DNA of 64,000 nucleotides from Pseudoalteromonas sp. A601 (GTDB lineage Bacteria; Pseudomonadota; Gammaproteobacteria; Enterobacterales; Alteromonadaceae): positions 1-64,000 of the forward strand of contig NZ_MXQF01000012.1 of assembly GCF_002165575.1 (NCBI RefSeq), read 5' to 3'. This document shows positions 1 to 9,311 of the stretch, in pieces. A program made the translations under genes and the position numbers. Within the stretch, counting starts at the first letter, position 1; each line of letters opens with the position of its first letter. The notes beneath the pieces were generated by a model that made no database searches, had not been told where the DNA came from, and saw nothing but the letters and a program-made list of their open reading frames with translations.

Positions 1-4
1 AAAC

Positions 5-51
5 GCCAGTCAGCTTAACTGACTGGCATTAGGCCTGTTAAGGCCTTTTTT
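5..51 (+). terminator. Hairpin pair, rho-independent terminator
   Basis: Two hairpins lie side by side. The first (5-27) has a 9-bp perfect stem, GCCAGTCAG with CTGACTGGC, around a 5-nt loop. The second (31-46) pairs AGGCCT with AGGCCT around GTTA and runs into a T tract to 51, the classical plus-strand terminator layout. It probably ends a plus-strand gene left of the window and may also stop the minus-strand yjbH-like gene that ends at 83. Confidence 0.7.
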
Positions 52-82
52 ATTACTTATGAGTTAGCAAACTTACTCGCTA

Positions 83-2227
83 TTACTTATAAGTTTCAAA
101 CGCTTCTTTTAAGCGTGCAAGATGAGCATAAACATAGCTACTAGACATACGATCTTGGTTTAAGAAAGTCTTATCAAGATCAATAGAAGAAGCTGGTGTT
201 GTTGCACTTGCAGTGTTAATCAGGTTTACATCTTGGCTAATAATTGTATTTACACTGTGACTCCAACTTTGAGCCCCTTTGACCTGCCAATTACCAGCAG
301 TCATGTCTTTACGAGGTGATAACGGAATACTAAAGCCAATTCCCACCTTTTGTACGTCAGTATCACTATAAATGAGTGCTAAGTTAGCGTCACCAAACCA
401 AAATTTAGTTTCAAGTTTATAACCGCTGTCTTCGTTCCAAAATTGTCCACCAGTTACGTGAAATGAAACGTCTTTTTCAGCCCATAGGTAGCGATAGGAT
501 AGTAAAGAGTAATCACGTTTGTCGGTGTTATAATCTTTATATTCAAAATAACCGATTTCAGCTTTTAATTTATGTGCACCAGCGGGGCTTTGCCATGCAG
601 TTTCATTGGTAATCCCCATAAAATCAAAATAGTCTTGGAATAGACCAACTTGAGTTTGGTTATAAATATTAAAAGGTAGCGAGAATGTCTGATAAGCAAC
701 AGCTCGCTTTATCCCGGTTTCTTGGCGTGAATTTGAGAATGCAGAGCCTTTTTCAAAGTGATCTGTATTTGCTACATTCACTTGACCAGTAATATTAACA
801 CCTGCACCTTGCCATAATGGAATATTTAAATCGGCTTGTAATGCTAATGAGTAGTCATACACACCAAGTTCGGTAGCGTACCTAGAAGATAACGAAGGTG
901 AAAATGCAACTCTAGGAACAAAGTAAGGGCTAGTGGTTGGCGAGTTTCCTGCCCACTTTACTGATGTTATATTTTGACCGCTAAATTGAGTTTTTACTAA
1001 TAAGTCAGGTGTAATATTTTCATTAATAAAACGTCGGTAATTATCTAATTGACCATTAACTTGTAGTAGCGGGATATCAAGTTTTGATAAACGAACTATA
1101 AAGTCATTACTTCCTTCAGGAAAGTATTCGGTAATTCGCCCAAGTACAAGACCTAAAGCATCAATCTCATTACGGTTAAAAACAGAGTTTTCAAACTCAA
1201 CAATGATTATATCTGTATTTGAGATGCCAACCTTTAGGTTTTCAAAACCATCGTTGGTTAAAGCAGCTTTCAAACCGTGTATTTGTTGATTGTTATTTAA
1301 GTTTGTTTTTCTTTTGCTTGCTTGGCGTTGTGGTTTTTTCAAAGTGTTTTGTTTTGCCAAGTGACTAGTTTGTAGTTTTTCGGTTGAGTTTGGGGTATTA
1401 AGAGATTTGGTTGGCAAAGCATTAGGCTGAGGCGCAGGTTTTGGTTGTATATAATTAACTTGGGCTTCATCACTTAGCGGCATGCTAATATTCACACCCC
1501 AATATACATCATCGTCTGCAAGCTCAGTATTTGAATAAAAGCGATTATTTATAGAAACAGTAGCTAAATCATAAAGCCACTCTTTAGGTATAGTCACTTT
1601 AGCACCCAGATTGAATGCCTCAGCATCATGTTCAGCTAAGATACTTAACCACGACAAAGGTTGGTATTCAATACCTGCAAATACTCCGTCTAATTGACGT
1701 TTCCCTGTGGTTGAGCGCGCTTCTGATGTGCCTATACCTGCACTGAAACGAAAATCCCACCATTCTTTCGATGCAACGGCATAATACGCTTCATAATTAT
1801 TTGCAGCGCCGCCTACATCTTTGGCGCCAACAGCGATACTAAGCCAGTCTTTGGGAATAAATGGTATTTGGTATTTGGCATTAAATGATAAATCGCGAAT
1901 CTGACCTCGGTTTTCATAACTAAACAGTATGTCATGCATTGATGATGAGGCTATTCGACCACTCACTTCTAAACCATCAAAAATCCCTGCAGAAAAAGTA
2001 AAGTTATGTCCATCTACATACTGACCTCTAAGATTTAGCTCATTACTGTAGCCTATATCGATATCACCTTTATTCATAACTGCAGCTGTTGGGATATGAA
2101 AAATACCGGTAAAGCCATTATAGGCTATACCATGATTAATTTTTTGTTCAGCTAAAACTGATGTACTTGTACTAAGCACACAAAGAGTCGCAAGGGTAAT
2201 TTTATTATAAGTCACGTGATTAACCAA
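83..2227 (-). CDS. yjbH: YjbH-domain outer membrane lipo/exopolysaccharide-associated protein
   Basis: About 714 residues. A signal peptide ends near SVLA; then comes the family start, with a short glycine-rich beta-strand segment (NGFTGIFHIPTA), and many amphipathic strands with aromatic ends, as in a beta-barrel. This matches the YjbH family (DUF940), outer-membrane proteins tied to exopolysaccharide export; E. coli YjbH sits with yjbEFG, which are absent here. A basic, Gln/Asn-rich linker (about residues 265-315) separates two halves. The listed start is TTG at 2227; GTG at 2215 fits the signal peptide equally well, and neither has a clear ribosome binding site. The family call is firm, the precise role is not. 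Confidence 0.8.
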   Translation of the reverse strand: MVNHVTYNKITLATLCVLSTSTSVLAEQKINHGIAYNGFTGIFHIPTAAVMNKGDIDIGYSNELNLRGQYVDGHNFTFSAGIFDGLEVSGRIASSSMHDILFSYENRGQIRDLSFNAKYQIPFIPKDWLSIAVGAKDVGGAANNYEAYYAVASKEWWDFRFSAGIGTSEARSTTGKRQLDGVFAGIEYQPLSWLSILAEHDAEAFNLGAKVTIPKEWLYDLATVSINNRFYSNTELADDDVYWGVNISMPLSDEAQVNYIQPKPAPQPNALPTKSLNTPNSTEKLQTSHLAKQNTLKKPQRQASKRKTNLNNNQQIHGLKAALTNDGFENLKVGISNTDIIIVEFENSVFNRNEIDALGLVLGRITEYFPEGSNDFIVRLSKLDIPLLQVNGQLDNYRRFINENITPDLLVKTQFSGQNITSVKWAGNSPTTSPYFVPRVAFSPSLSSRYATELGVYDYSLALQADLNIPLWQGAGVNITGQVNVANTDHFEKGSAFSNSRQETGIKRAVAYQTFSLPFNIYNQTQVGLFQDYFDFMGITNETAWQSPAGAHKLKAEIGYFEYKDYNTDKRDYSLLSYRYLWAEKDVSFHVTGGQFWNEDSGYKLETKFWFGDANLALIYSDTDVQKVGIGFSIPLSPRKDMTAGNWQVKGAQSWSHSVNTIISQDVNLINTASATTPASSIDLDKTFLNQDRMSSSYVYAHLARLKEAFETYK

Positions 2228-2242
2228 TTTAGATTAGAGTAA

Positions 2243-2297
2243 GGTTTTAAATCCTTAAAACCCAGAATTATTTTTGCTATAAACATTATAGCAAAAA
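2243..2297 (-). promoter_or_regulatory. Two leader hairpins upstream of the yjbH-like gene
   Basis: Positions 2271-2297 form a 12-bp perfect stem (TTTTTGCTATAA with TTATAGCAAAAA) around a 3-nt loop. Positions 2243-2262 form an 8-bp stem (GGTTTTAA with TTAAAACC) around ATCC. Both lie between the terminator of the upstream lipoprotein gene and the yjbH start, so they would be in the 5' leader if transcription starts upstream. On the minus strand the first stem ends in a run of A rather than U, so it is not a standard terminator. A role in mRNA stability or attenuation is inference. Confidence 0.4.
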
Positions 2298-2319
2298 CAA
2301 CTCAATAACTAGATAAACA

Positions 2320-2343
2320 AAAGCCGCACAGATGCGCGGCTTT
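2320..2343 (-). terminator. Terminator of the large lipoprotein gene
   Basis: An 8-bp stem, AAAGCCGC with GCGGCTTT, is followed on the minus strand by TTTTGTTTAT. It lies 25 bp past the stop codon of the upstream lipoprotein gene and before the yjbH-like gene, so the two are probably separate transcripts. Confidence 0.7.
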
Positions 2344-2367
2344 AATAAAGTTCAGTTTGATTTGAAA

Positions 2368-4263
2368 TTAAGAACCAGAACCAGAACCTGAACCAGATAC
2401 TGGAACAGTCTCTACTTCACACTCAACAGGGATATCAAATGTAACAGCGGTATTATCTGCAGTCACAGAAGTTGATAACCAAGTACCAGTGTTGTAATCA
2501 TAATAATTTGCTGTGTATGTTCCACCTTGCTCTAAATCAAGATTGAAAGTACCAGATGAATACACAGAACGTTTAAATGAACCGTCTTTAAATACTCTTA
2601 CAAGTGAAGGTGTTGCAACAGGTGCTGTGTCAACTTCAAACTCATCAGTATTACTACATACTAACTGAGTCGTAACTTGTTTAGTAACAATTACTGGTGG
2701 AGCTATTGTAAGTTTTAACGCTTCTCCATCTAAATCACATAAGTTGTCAACAGATAGAGCTGATGCATTTCCGTCAAAGTCTGTAGATAAACCATCTAAA
2801 ACGTTTACACCATTGCGTAAAACTTTAACCGTAACAGGGAAGCCCGGTGGGTTATAGATTGTAGCCGAAGAGTAATCACCATTGTAGCTGGTTAGAGTAC
2901 GTCTAAATCCATTAGTTTCAAGTAGGATAGTCGTCTCAGCAGTATTTGCAGTATCAGTATTATCTAAAATATCAAACTGGAAGCTTCCACACTGTCTGTT
3001 ATTGAAGTAATCAAGGTTCCAATAAGATAAGTGATTTACGTCTACAGAAACGTCAAATGTACTTGCATTACCACTATCAGTTACTTCACCGTAGCTTTCA
3101 AAAGACCATTTACCAGCATCTTCGTCGTAGCTCCATACTGGGAAGATATCACCAGCAGCAAGTTTACGAGGCACTGGGTTTGCTACAGTACACACACCGC
3201 TTTTAAAGCCATTCGCTTCAGCGAAGGTTGTAATGTCAGTATCCGCAGGTAAAGTTACTGGGCATGGGTTAGATGTCTTCTTATCTACCTGCATTGCAAC
3301 AGTGATTGTATTACCTTCACCAAAAGTACTAACTTTATTGCCTTCGTCATCAACTAATTCAATCGCAACAAAACCACCTGAAGTAAATGAACCTTCAACT
3401 TGCTCTGAAGACTCATCGTTTGGATCTGCGGCAACTGAAAGGGCTAGGCCACCAGGAAATGCATCTAAAGAAGATGTTGTAGCAGCAGCGTCTTCAGCTT
3501 CTTCATCATTACGAGTCGCTTCATTGGCAAAGTATGCAACAGTCATTGTAGGAGCTGAAGTTAACGGATTTTCGTCTTTATCTAAGAATTGCGTACCATT
3601 TTTAATCTTTACTGTAGTGCCGCCAACTGCAATGCCTGCTTTTTCTACAGATTGAGGTAAAGCAATTTCAGCGTCTGGATCAGTTCCATCACCAACAGTT
3701 AAACCTGTACTAGCATCATATGCAATTTCAGTATCGCCAGCGATGTCAGCTAAAGTTTTAGTATCAGCTGCAATAGCAATATCTGAATCCGCTAAAGTAC
3801 GAGGAGTTAAACGAATTTCTTGAGTTGCAACACTGTCAGTAGTTGTTAAAGCTAATGTGCCAGAGTTATTAAGGTAACCTTCGGCTGAAACAACATAATC
3901 GTAGCTAACGCCATCAGCTGGAATAGACTCTACTGTATAACCAAATGCGCTATCAGTAGTTGTTTTGTCTTCGTCATCAAGGGCTTCGCCAGAAGCTGTA
4001 AGAAGGCCATCTTCAGAAGATGTGAAGGTGATAGTTGCAGATGCTTCAATTGCTGCACCTGTTACATCAATGATGTTTACTGTCACTGCACCAGCTTGAA
4101 CTGGAGCTGCAACAGGAGGAACAGCAACGTCAACAGTTTCTTCTGGTGGCGTTGGCGGTTCAACATAATCATTGTTATCGTTGTCACTGAAACAAGCTGT
4201 TAAGCTCGCTGTTAGGCCAAGAGCTAGCGCTAGCTTGGTTAGCTTGAATTTATTATTTCCCAT
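2368..4263 (-). CDS. Large outer-membrane lipoprotein, unknown function
   Basis: The ATG at 4263 is chosen because AAAGG stands just upstream and because it places a short basic start and hydrophobic stretch before the lipobox LTAC; the open frame continues 22 codons further up without a plausible start. The mature protein has about 610 residues. It begins with an acidic, Asn/Pro-rich spacer, then a carboxypeptidase-regulatory-like beta-sandwich region (VTVNIIDVTGAAIEASATI), and acidic Thr/Ala-rich beta-domains. Position +2 is Phe, so outer-membrane sorting is expected. It ends in a Ser-Gly dipeptide tail. I do not recognise a named family. Surface exposure is likely but inferred. Confidence 0.75.
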   Translation of the reverse strand: MGNNKFKLTKLALALGLTASLTACFSDNDNNDYVEPPTPPEETVDVAVPPVAAPVQAGAVTVNIIDVTGAAIEASATITFTSSEDGLLTASGEALDDEDKTTTDSAFGYTVESIPADGVSYDYVVSAEGYLNNSGTLALTTTDSVATQEIRLTPRTLADSDIAIAADTKTLADIAGDTEIAYDASTGLTVGDGTDPDAEIALPQSVEKAGIAVGGTTVKIKNGTQFLDKDENPLTSAPTMTVAYFANEATRNDEEAEDAAATTSSLDAFPGGLALSVAADPNDESSEQVEGSFTSGGFVAIELVDDEGNKVSTFGEGNTITVAMQVDKKTSNPCPVTLPADTDITTFAEANGFKSGVCTVANPVPRKLAAGDIFPVWSYDEDAGKWSFESYGEVTDSGNASTFDVSVDVNHLSYWNLDYFNNRQCGSFQFDILDNTDTANTAETTILLETNGFRRTLTSYNGDYSSATIYNPPGFPVTVKVLRNGVNVLDGLSTDFDGNASALSVDNLCDLDGEALKLTIAPPVIVTKQVTTQLVCSNTDEFEVDTAPVATPSLVRVFKDGSFKRSVYSSGTFNLDLEQGGTYTANYYDYNTGTWLSTSVTADNTAVTFDIPVECEVETVPVSGSGSGSGS

Positions 4264-4373
4264 AATCGTTACCTTTCTTTCCTTTCTCTTTAAAGTAAAC
4301 AGACTTAATTGCAGTTCTAAATGTATCACTCAAAGTTCCGGAAAATGGTACTCTTGCTATGATACATAATTAG

Positions 4374-4435
4374 TTAATGAAGGATAAGCGCACATTATAT
4401 ATACGTCAAGTGAACATTATATATACTTTCATTAA
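4374..4435. repeat. Duplicated 13-mers inside an inverted repeat, possible operators
   Basis: ACATTATATATAC occurs twice, at 4392 and 4414, exactly 22 bp apart, or two helical turns. The pair is bracketed by TTAATGAA (4374-4381) and its reverse complement TTCATTAA (4428-4435). A second inverted pair, ATGTATCA (4321-4328) and TGATACAT (4360-4367), lies closer to the lipoprotein start. The rest of the roughly 390-bp gap up to the Crp/Fnr gene shows nothing else I recognise. The layout suggests a regulator binding region for the lipoprotein gene; this is inference. Confidence 0.45.
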
Positions 4436-4654
4436 ATAAATAAAAAAATTGTAACCGGCGCTACTTTAAATTTGAGCTCTACAATAGAAATGCTATTGAT
4501 TGCTTAGCGCCGTATAAGTATATGCTAATGTAAATCGCATACCATGTAAAACTTAACATCGTCATTTTGATATATAAATGTTGCAAAACTATGTAGAGCT
4601 AATAAAGAAAAGCTAAAAAGCGTTCCTTTTTTGATAAAAGAAGAGTTAGCTTTC

Positions 4655-5311
4655 TCAAATTTGTGAAAAACTCTCTACGTAATCACTTAGTTTGTCTAGG
4701 TCTACTACCTTTAAACCGCCGTTTGCTCTTTCAACTAATCCTTTTTCAACCAGCTCTGAAACAACTCGTCGATATGCTCGCTCAGTTGTGGCAAATCGCT
4801 CTGCCTCTGCATTTACTGTTGGGTATGCTCTAAGTAGAGTTGGGTTATTGTTTTCTGCGCGTAATAAACAGTCTTTTGCAATGTTGTAGCCTAGCGGAAG
4901 CAGTAGTTTATCAAGGTTTATTTTTTGATTTTCTTGAAATTTTGCGGCAATAGTTTGTGCTGTATATAAGCTTAACTCTGGTTTGTCGAGCAACAATGCA
5001 CGCCAGTGTTTAAGCTCAATTAAGTTGTAACTAACATCACTAAAGCACGTAACCGTATAGATACATGGATTATTATTAAGTGCTTCAATTTCACCAATCA
5101 AAGTATTGTTACAATCTAGTTGGCCTAATAATAGGCGCCGACCATTACCCACATCATAGCTAAACGATATAGTCCCGCTTCTGACCAAAACTAATTTGCT
5201 CAGAGGTTGATCTTGATGGATCAGTACTTCTTTTTTTGATTGCTGATAGCGACTACCTGCAAATGTTAAAAGTTGATCAACCAAATAACTAGAAAAATGA
5301 TATTGAAACAT
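4655..5311 (-). CDS. Crp/Fnr-family transcriptional regulator, YeiL-like
   Basis: 218 residues from the ATG at 5311 (a TTG lies one codon upstream; GAAGAG is 8 nt before the ATG). Residues about 15-120 form a cyclic-nucleotide-binding-type beta-roll, with LVLVRSGTISFSY and a GEIEALNNNP element like the GEIE motif of E. coli YeiL. Residues about 165-205 form a winged helix with the recognition segment TTERAYRRVVSELVEKGLVE. Length and layout match YeiL, a Crp-like regulator of about 219 residues. The ligand cannot be told from sequence; the N-terminal Fe-S cysteine set of Fnr is absent. It is divergent from the small ygjV-like gene. Confidence 0.8.
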   Translation of the reverse strand: MFQYHFSSYLVDQLLTFAGSRYQQSKKEVLIHQDQPLSKLVLVRSGTISFSYDVGNGRRLLLGQLDCNNTLIGEIEALNNNPCIYTVTCFSDVSYNLIELKHWRALLLDKPELSLYTAQTIAAKFQENQKINLDKLLLPLGYNIAKDCLLRAENNNPTLLRAYPTVNAEAERFATTERAYRRVVSELVEKGLVERANGGLKVVDLDKLSDYVESFSQI

Positions 5312-5555
5312 CAAGTATGCTCTTCGGACAATTGTCCTATTTATTACACCTTAATGACGGTAGCATTAAGACTCTAAGAATTTACGCTAACTTACTAACC
5401 TGTTTTGAGTCATTATGACCAAAATAGGTTTGATACCTTTATATCCCGTGTAATGATTATTAAAGTAAGCCTTTTGAGGTTACTTTGGGTTTTGAGTAAG
5501 TTAGCTTTTTTATACCGCGATTACACTGTTTCATAGAGTGTAAAATAGCATTACC

Positions 5556-5561
5556 TATAAT
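5556..5561 (+). promoter_or_regulatory. Candidate -10 box for the ygjV-like gene
   Basis: A perfect TATAAT lies 28 bp before the ATG, with AT-rich DNA upstream but no good -35 hexamer at 16-18 bp. The 274-bp divergent gap between the Crp/Fnr gene and this gene holds no other element I could identify. Confidence 0.35.
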
Positions 5562-5588
5562 GCTAACCTAAAGTATTGGAGAGAACAA

Positions 5589-5819
5589 ATGAGTTGGGAA
5601 TATTTAGGTTATATTGCCTCGGCTTTGCTTGTTGCCTCTCTTACTATGAGTGATGTTGTAAAGCTACGCTGGTTTAATTTAGCAGGCTGTGTTGCATTTA
5701 CTTTTTACGGTATTGTGATTTCAGCTTGGCCGGTGGCAATTACAAATGGTGTACTTACTTTTGTTAATATTTACCATTTAGTTAAGTTGAGTCAGCAAAA
5801 GCCAAAACCAGCAGAGTAG
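5589..5819 (+). CDS. Small inner membrane protein, YgjV family
   Basis: 76 residues, with GGAGAG 5 nt before the ATG. It has three likely membrane segments (about 5-22, 27-45 and 48-66) and a short basic, Pro-rich cytoplasmic tail. The pattern fits the small YgjV-type inner membrane proteins (Imp-YgjV), whose function is unknown. Its stop codon is 3 bp from the stop of the convergent amidohydrolase gene, leaving no room for a terminator between them. Confidence 0.65.
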   Translation: MSWEYLGYIASALLVASLTMSDVVKLRWFNLAGCVAFTFYGIVISAWPVAITNGVLTFVNIYHLVKLSQQKPKPAE

Positions 5820-5822
5820 CTT

Positions 5823-7472
5823 TTATTCTGCTGAATCGGTTTTTTTGTATTTCAGCTCGCCGGCAATCCATGTTTGCTCTACTTCAATTTTAAATATATC
5901 TTCAATCGGTACTTTAAAGTAATCTTTATTGATTAAAATAAAGTCAGCCCACTTTCCTTGCTCTAAACTTCCTAATTTAAATTCTTGATGCGCAGCGTAT
6001 GCAGCACCTAATGTAAAAGCATTAAGTGCTTCTTCATGTGTTAGTGCTTCGTCTGCACGCCAGCCATTTTTAGGTAATTGATTATGATCCATTCTAGTTA
6101 TGGCGGAATATAGCCCATCAAACGGGTTGGCTAATTCAACAGGGTAGTCAGAGCCAGCGGCGACTACAGAGCCTTGCTCTAAGAAGGTTCGCCACGCATA
6201 GGCGCCAGCCAGTTGTGAGTCAGTTAGTCGTTGCTCTGCCATATGCATATCTGAGGTGGCATGCACAGGTTGCATTGAAGGGATAATCTTTAGCGTTTTA
6301 AAGCGTGGGATATCAGTTGGGTCCACTATTTGCGCGTGCTCAATTCGGTTTCGTAACAGAATTCCGCCGGTTTTTTTAAATACATTTTCGTAGGCATTTA
6401 ACACAATTTGATTCGCCTTGTCGCCAATCGCATGGGTATTTGCGCTGAAGCCATTTTCAAAGCTAAGGGTAAAAAGCTGCTCTAACTTTTGCTGATCTTC
6501 TAGCATCAAACCTTGATGGTTTTTTCTATCGGCATAATCAGCAAGTAGGGCTGCCCCTCGGCTACCAAGGGCACCATCAGCGTATATTTTTACACTGCGA
6601 ATTAACATGTAATCATGCAAGTCTTTGTAGCGTCCAGCTTTAAGCATGGTTTCAAGCTCTGGGGACGCTGCACTTAACATAGCCACAATACGCAGTGGTA
6701 ACGTACCTTGCTCAGCTCGTTGCTTATAGATCTGCCATGTTTGCTTATCGATACCTGCATCATGAGTAGAGGTAATACCTAAACTTAAAAGGTGCTCCCC
6801 AGCCATGTCCAGGGCTTGGTTGGTCGATTGCACGGAGCTTTTGGGAATGACCGCATTGATTAAGCTCTCTGCTTTATCGATAAAAATACCATTTGGCGAG
6901 CCTGTGGCTGTTTTGATAATTTCGCCGCCTTCAGGTGTCAGTGTCTTAGCTGTTATGCCTGCAAGCTCCATGGCTTTGCTATTAACCCATATTGCGTGCC
7001 CATCAACGCGAGACAGTATAACGGGTTTGTCTTTAACGATTAGATCTAAATCAGCAGCCGTCGGGAATTGCTTGTTAGGCCATAATTCTTGATTCCAACC
7101 GCGGCCGATAATCCAGCCCTGCTTATTTTTGGCAAAGCTTGCTAATTTAGTCTGAATACTTTTAATAGAGTCACTACCGCGCAAATCGAGTTGTGATAAA
7201 TTTTTCCCAAGACCAATAACATGACCATGTGCATCTATCAGACCTGGCAGTAATGTTTTTTGCTTTGCATCAAACGCGGGGGCGCGAGGAAAGCTATTTT
7301 TTAGTTCATCGTTACCTGTTTTTACAACTTTGCCATCTTTTATTACAAGCGTACTAAATTGTTTTAATTTACCTTTGTAGGTCGGAGTATAGCCATTTGC
7401 GTTATAAATTACCGTCGTATCAGCGAAAGCAAACAAAGGAGTGAAAAGTACTATTGCAAGTAAGTGCTTCAT
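5823..7472 (-). CDS. Periplasmic amidohydrolase, YtcJ-like (amidohydrolase 3 family)
   Basis: 549 residues. A signal peptide (MKHLLAIVLFTPLFAFA) is followed by the composite beta-sandwich and TIM barrel of metal-dependent amidohydrolases. The metal motif is LLPGLIDAHGHV. Further family features are GRGWNQELWP, the strand SVKIYADGALGSRG, the histidine segment FSANTHAIGDKA, RNRIEHAQ, and a late GSDYPVELANPF. The last residues rebuild the sandwich (GSLEQGKWADFILINKD). It probably hydrolyses an exported or imported amide or cyclic substrate, but the substrate is unknown. It stands alone, transcribed away from the chemoreceptor gene. Confidence 0.85.
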   Translation of the reverse strand: MKHLLAIVLFTPLFAFADTTVIYNANGYTPTYKGKLKQFSTLVIKDGKVVKTGNDELKNSFPRAPAFDAKQKTLLPGLIDAHGHVIGLGKNLSQLDLRGSDSIKSIQTKLASFAKNKQGWIIGRGWNQELWPNKQFPTAADLDLIVKDKPVILSRVDGHAIWVNSKAMELAGITAKTLTPEGGEIIKTATGSPNGIFIDKAESLINAVIPKSSVQSTNQALDMAGEHLLSLGITSTHDAGIDKQTWQIYKQRAEQGTLPLRIVAMLSAASPELETMLKAGRYKDLHDYMLIRSVKIYADGALGSRGAALLADYADRKNHQGLMLEDQQKLEQLFTLSFENGFSANTHAIGDKANQIVLNAYENVFKKTGGILLRNRIEHAQIVDPTDIPRFKTLKIIPSMQPVHATSDMHMAEQRLTDSQLAGAYAWRTFLEQGSVVAAGSDYPVELANPFDGLYSAITRMDHNQLPKNGWRADEALTHEEALNAFTLGAAYAAHQEFKLGSLEQGKWADFILINKDYFKVPIEDIFKIEVEQTWIAGELKYKKTDSAE

Positions 7473-7619
7473 TGTTAATTATCTTTTTAACGAGTGATTT
7501 ATAAACACTATCAGAGAATGAACAACCAGCAAAATATTTAATAAATAATTATATAATATTCATGCTTATCGGCTATGCTTATGAATTAACGCTAAAATAA
7601 TGAATAAGTCGGAACAAGC

Positions 7620-9251
7620 ATGAAACTCAACGAACTGGCAATGCGCAGCAAATTTATTTTGTTATCTGCCATAATTTGCATTATTTTTATAGTTGCAATG
7701 ATATTTATTAAGGTTGCAAATAACCAAATTGCGAGTGGGTTTGATAGATTTTACCAACATAATTTTATGGTCAGTAAACTTAGTGCTGAGCTTAAAGAAG
7801 CTCAAGACGGCATTATAGCAGATATTCGTGGTTTACAAGTCGTATATTTATTAGGGCTAAATGAGCAAGCACCTGAACTACTGGGTAATATAGGCAATAA
7901 TATCGTGAAGACAGGCCCTTTAATTGAGCAAATCAATCAGGTGTATACCGGTGATGCAAGCTTATTGATAAAGCTAAAAAACCACTCAACGCGTTATGAA
8001 GCTGCCGCTCTGAACTTTAAACAGGCAATGGAGTCATCATCAGATAATAAAGCTGAATACTCAATTTATCGTGAATTTGTTGATTCGCACTTAGCTTTAA
8101 CAGAATTTTTCGAACGCTTTGAACAAGCCAACACCGCACAAGTTCATCAGTCAAAGCAGGCGGCGCAAGATTCTATTCGTTTTGCCAATAATATATTTTA
8201 CCTATCAATTGTAATTGCTATCGGCTTAGCTACTTTGTTTAGTCATATTTTGTCGCAAAAAGTTGTGCAAGGTTTAACCGTCGTAAGTCAAAGCGCACAC
8301 GCTTTGCAACGCGGTGAGTTAGATCAGTACTCAGCGGTTGCCGGTGAAGATGAGGTGGCTGATTTGAGTCGCACACTTGATGCAACAATTGCTCATTTAA
8401 ATACTACTTTGATTAGCATTTATTATAGCGTTGGAGAAGTTAATAATCACAGCAGTGAGTTACTTACTGCAAATACGCAAATTCAAGGCGCTACATCTGA
8501 AGTTTCTGATCATACAACTCAAGCGGTTACAGCGATAGAGGAGTTATCAGTGACAAGTAAAAGTATCGCGGTTAATACGGCTGAGTCTGCAACGGCTTCT
8601 GATGGCATGATGAAACTTGCTAGCAGTGGCTTAGAGGCATCAGAACAAACGAAAGAAGCGGTAAGCCATTTACTTGGCACCTTAAATGACACGTCAGAAG
8701 TGGTTGATAAACTACAAAGTGAATCCAGTAAAATTGAAACTATTTTGGATGTAATACGTAATATTTCAGAGCAAACTAATTTGCTTGCTTTAAATGCAGC
8801 CATCGAAGCGGCTAGAGCTGGTGAACAAGGGCGCGGATTTGCAGTCGTGGCCGATGAAGTACGAACTTTAGCACAGCGCTCTCACAGCTCAGTTAATGAA
8901 ATCGAAACTATGCTCGGACAGTTACGTTCAGCCAGTCAAAATGCAGTTACTATGATGGCTGATAGTACACGTGTTGCGGCACAAGCCGAAGATAAAATGG
9001 ATGAAAGTAATAGTTTGCTTAAAGAAATCATGGAGATGATTAACCAAGTAAATGATCAAACACAACAAATTGCTACTGCTGCAGAGGAGCAATCTGCGGT
9101 GGCTGCTGATATTAGTCAAAATATGCATACTATTCATACTTTGACAGAGCAAACCGCAGAGATATCTCAGCAAACAGCAGAAACAAGTACTAAAACTGCA
9201 CAGCAAAGTCAGTCTGTATTAGAGCAGGTGGAATACTTTAAATTAAGTTAA
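7620..9251 (+). CDS. Methyl-accepting chemotaxis protein
   Basis: 543 residues. Membrane helix 1 is at about 12-32, followed by a four-helix-bundle periplasmic sensor of about 155 residues, membrane helix 2 at about 190-210, a HAMP domain at about 211-263, then a long coiled-coil signalling domain. The conserved hairpin tip starts at E384 ([20 protein letters not shown]) and continues with [18 protein letters not shown]; this is the CheA/CheW contact. Gln/Glu/Ala-rich methylation-helix stretches flank it. No C-terminal CheR-docking pentapeptide is seen. The ligand is unknown. The ribosome binding site is weak (CGGAACAAGC). Confidence 0.93.
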   Translation: MKLNELAMRSKFILLSAIICIIFIVAMIFIKVANNQIASGFDRFYQHNFMVSKLSAELKEAQDGIIADIRGLQVVYLLGLNEQAPELLGNIGNNIVKTGPLIEQINQVYTGDASLLIKLKNHSTRYEAAALNFKQAMESSSDNKAEYSIYREFVDSHLALTEFFERFEQANTAQVHQSKQAAQDSIRFANNIFYLSIVIAIGLATLFSHILSQKVVQGLTVVSQSAHALQRGELDQYSAVAGEDEVADLSRTLDATIAHLNTTLISIYYSVGEVNNHSSELLTANTQIQGATSEVSDHTTQAVTAIEELSVTSKSIAVNTAESATASDGMMKLASSGLEASEQTKEAVSHLLGTLNDTSEVVDKLQSESSKIETILDVIRNISEQTNLLALNAAIEAARAGEQGRGFAVVADEVRTLAQRSHSSVNEIETMLGQLRSASQNAVTMMADSTRVAAQAEDKMDESNSLLKEIMEMINQVNDQTQQIATAAEEQSAVAADISQNMHTIHTLTEQTAEISQQTAETSTKTAQQSQSVLEQVEYFKLS

Positions 9252-9260
9252 AGACAGATT

Positions 9261-9289
9261 AACCCACAGAGCTTTTTACTTTGTGGGTT
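9261..9289 (+). terminator. Terminator of the chemoreceptor gene
   Basis: An 11-bp stem (AACCCACAGAG with CTTTGTGGGTT, one G-U pair) around a 7-nt loop lies 10 bp past the stop codon. The T run after it is interrupted (ATCTTGGTTTTG), so efficiency is uncertain; it also separates the convergent EF-hand array. Confidence 0.65.
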
Positions 9290-9311
9290 ATCTTGGTTTT
9301 GAATGAAAGGG

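Noticed and set aside
3233..3655. 140-residue open frame on the plus strand inside the lipoprotein gene
   Set aside because: It is antisense to a well-supported lipoprotein gene, has a Ser/Val/Ala-rich composition typical of a shadow frame and no ribosome binding site.
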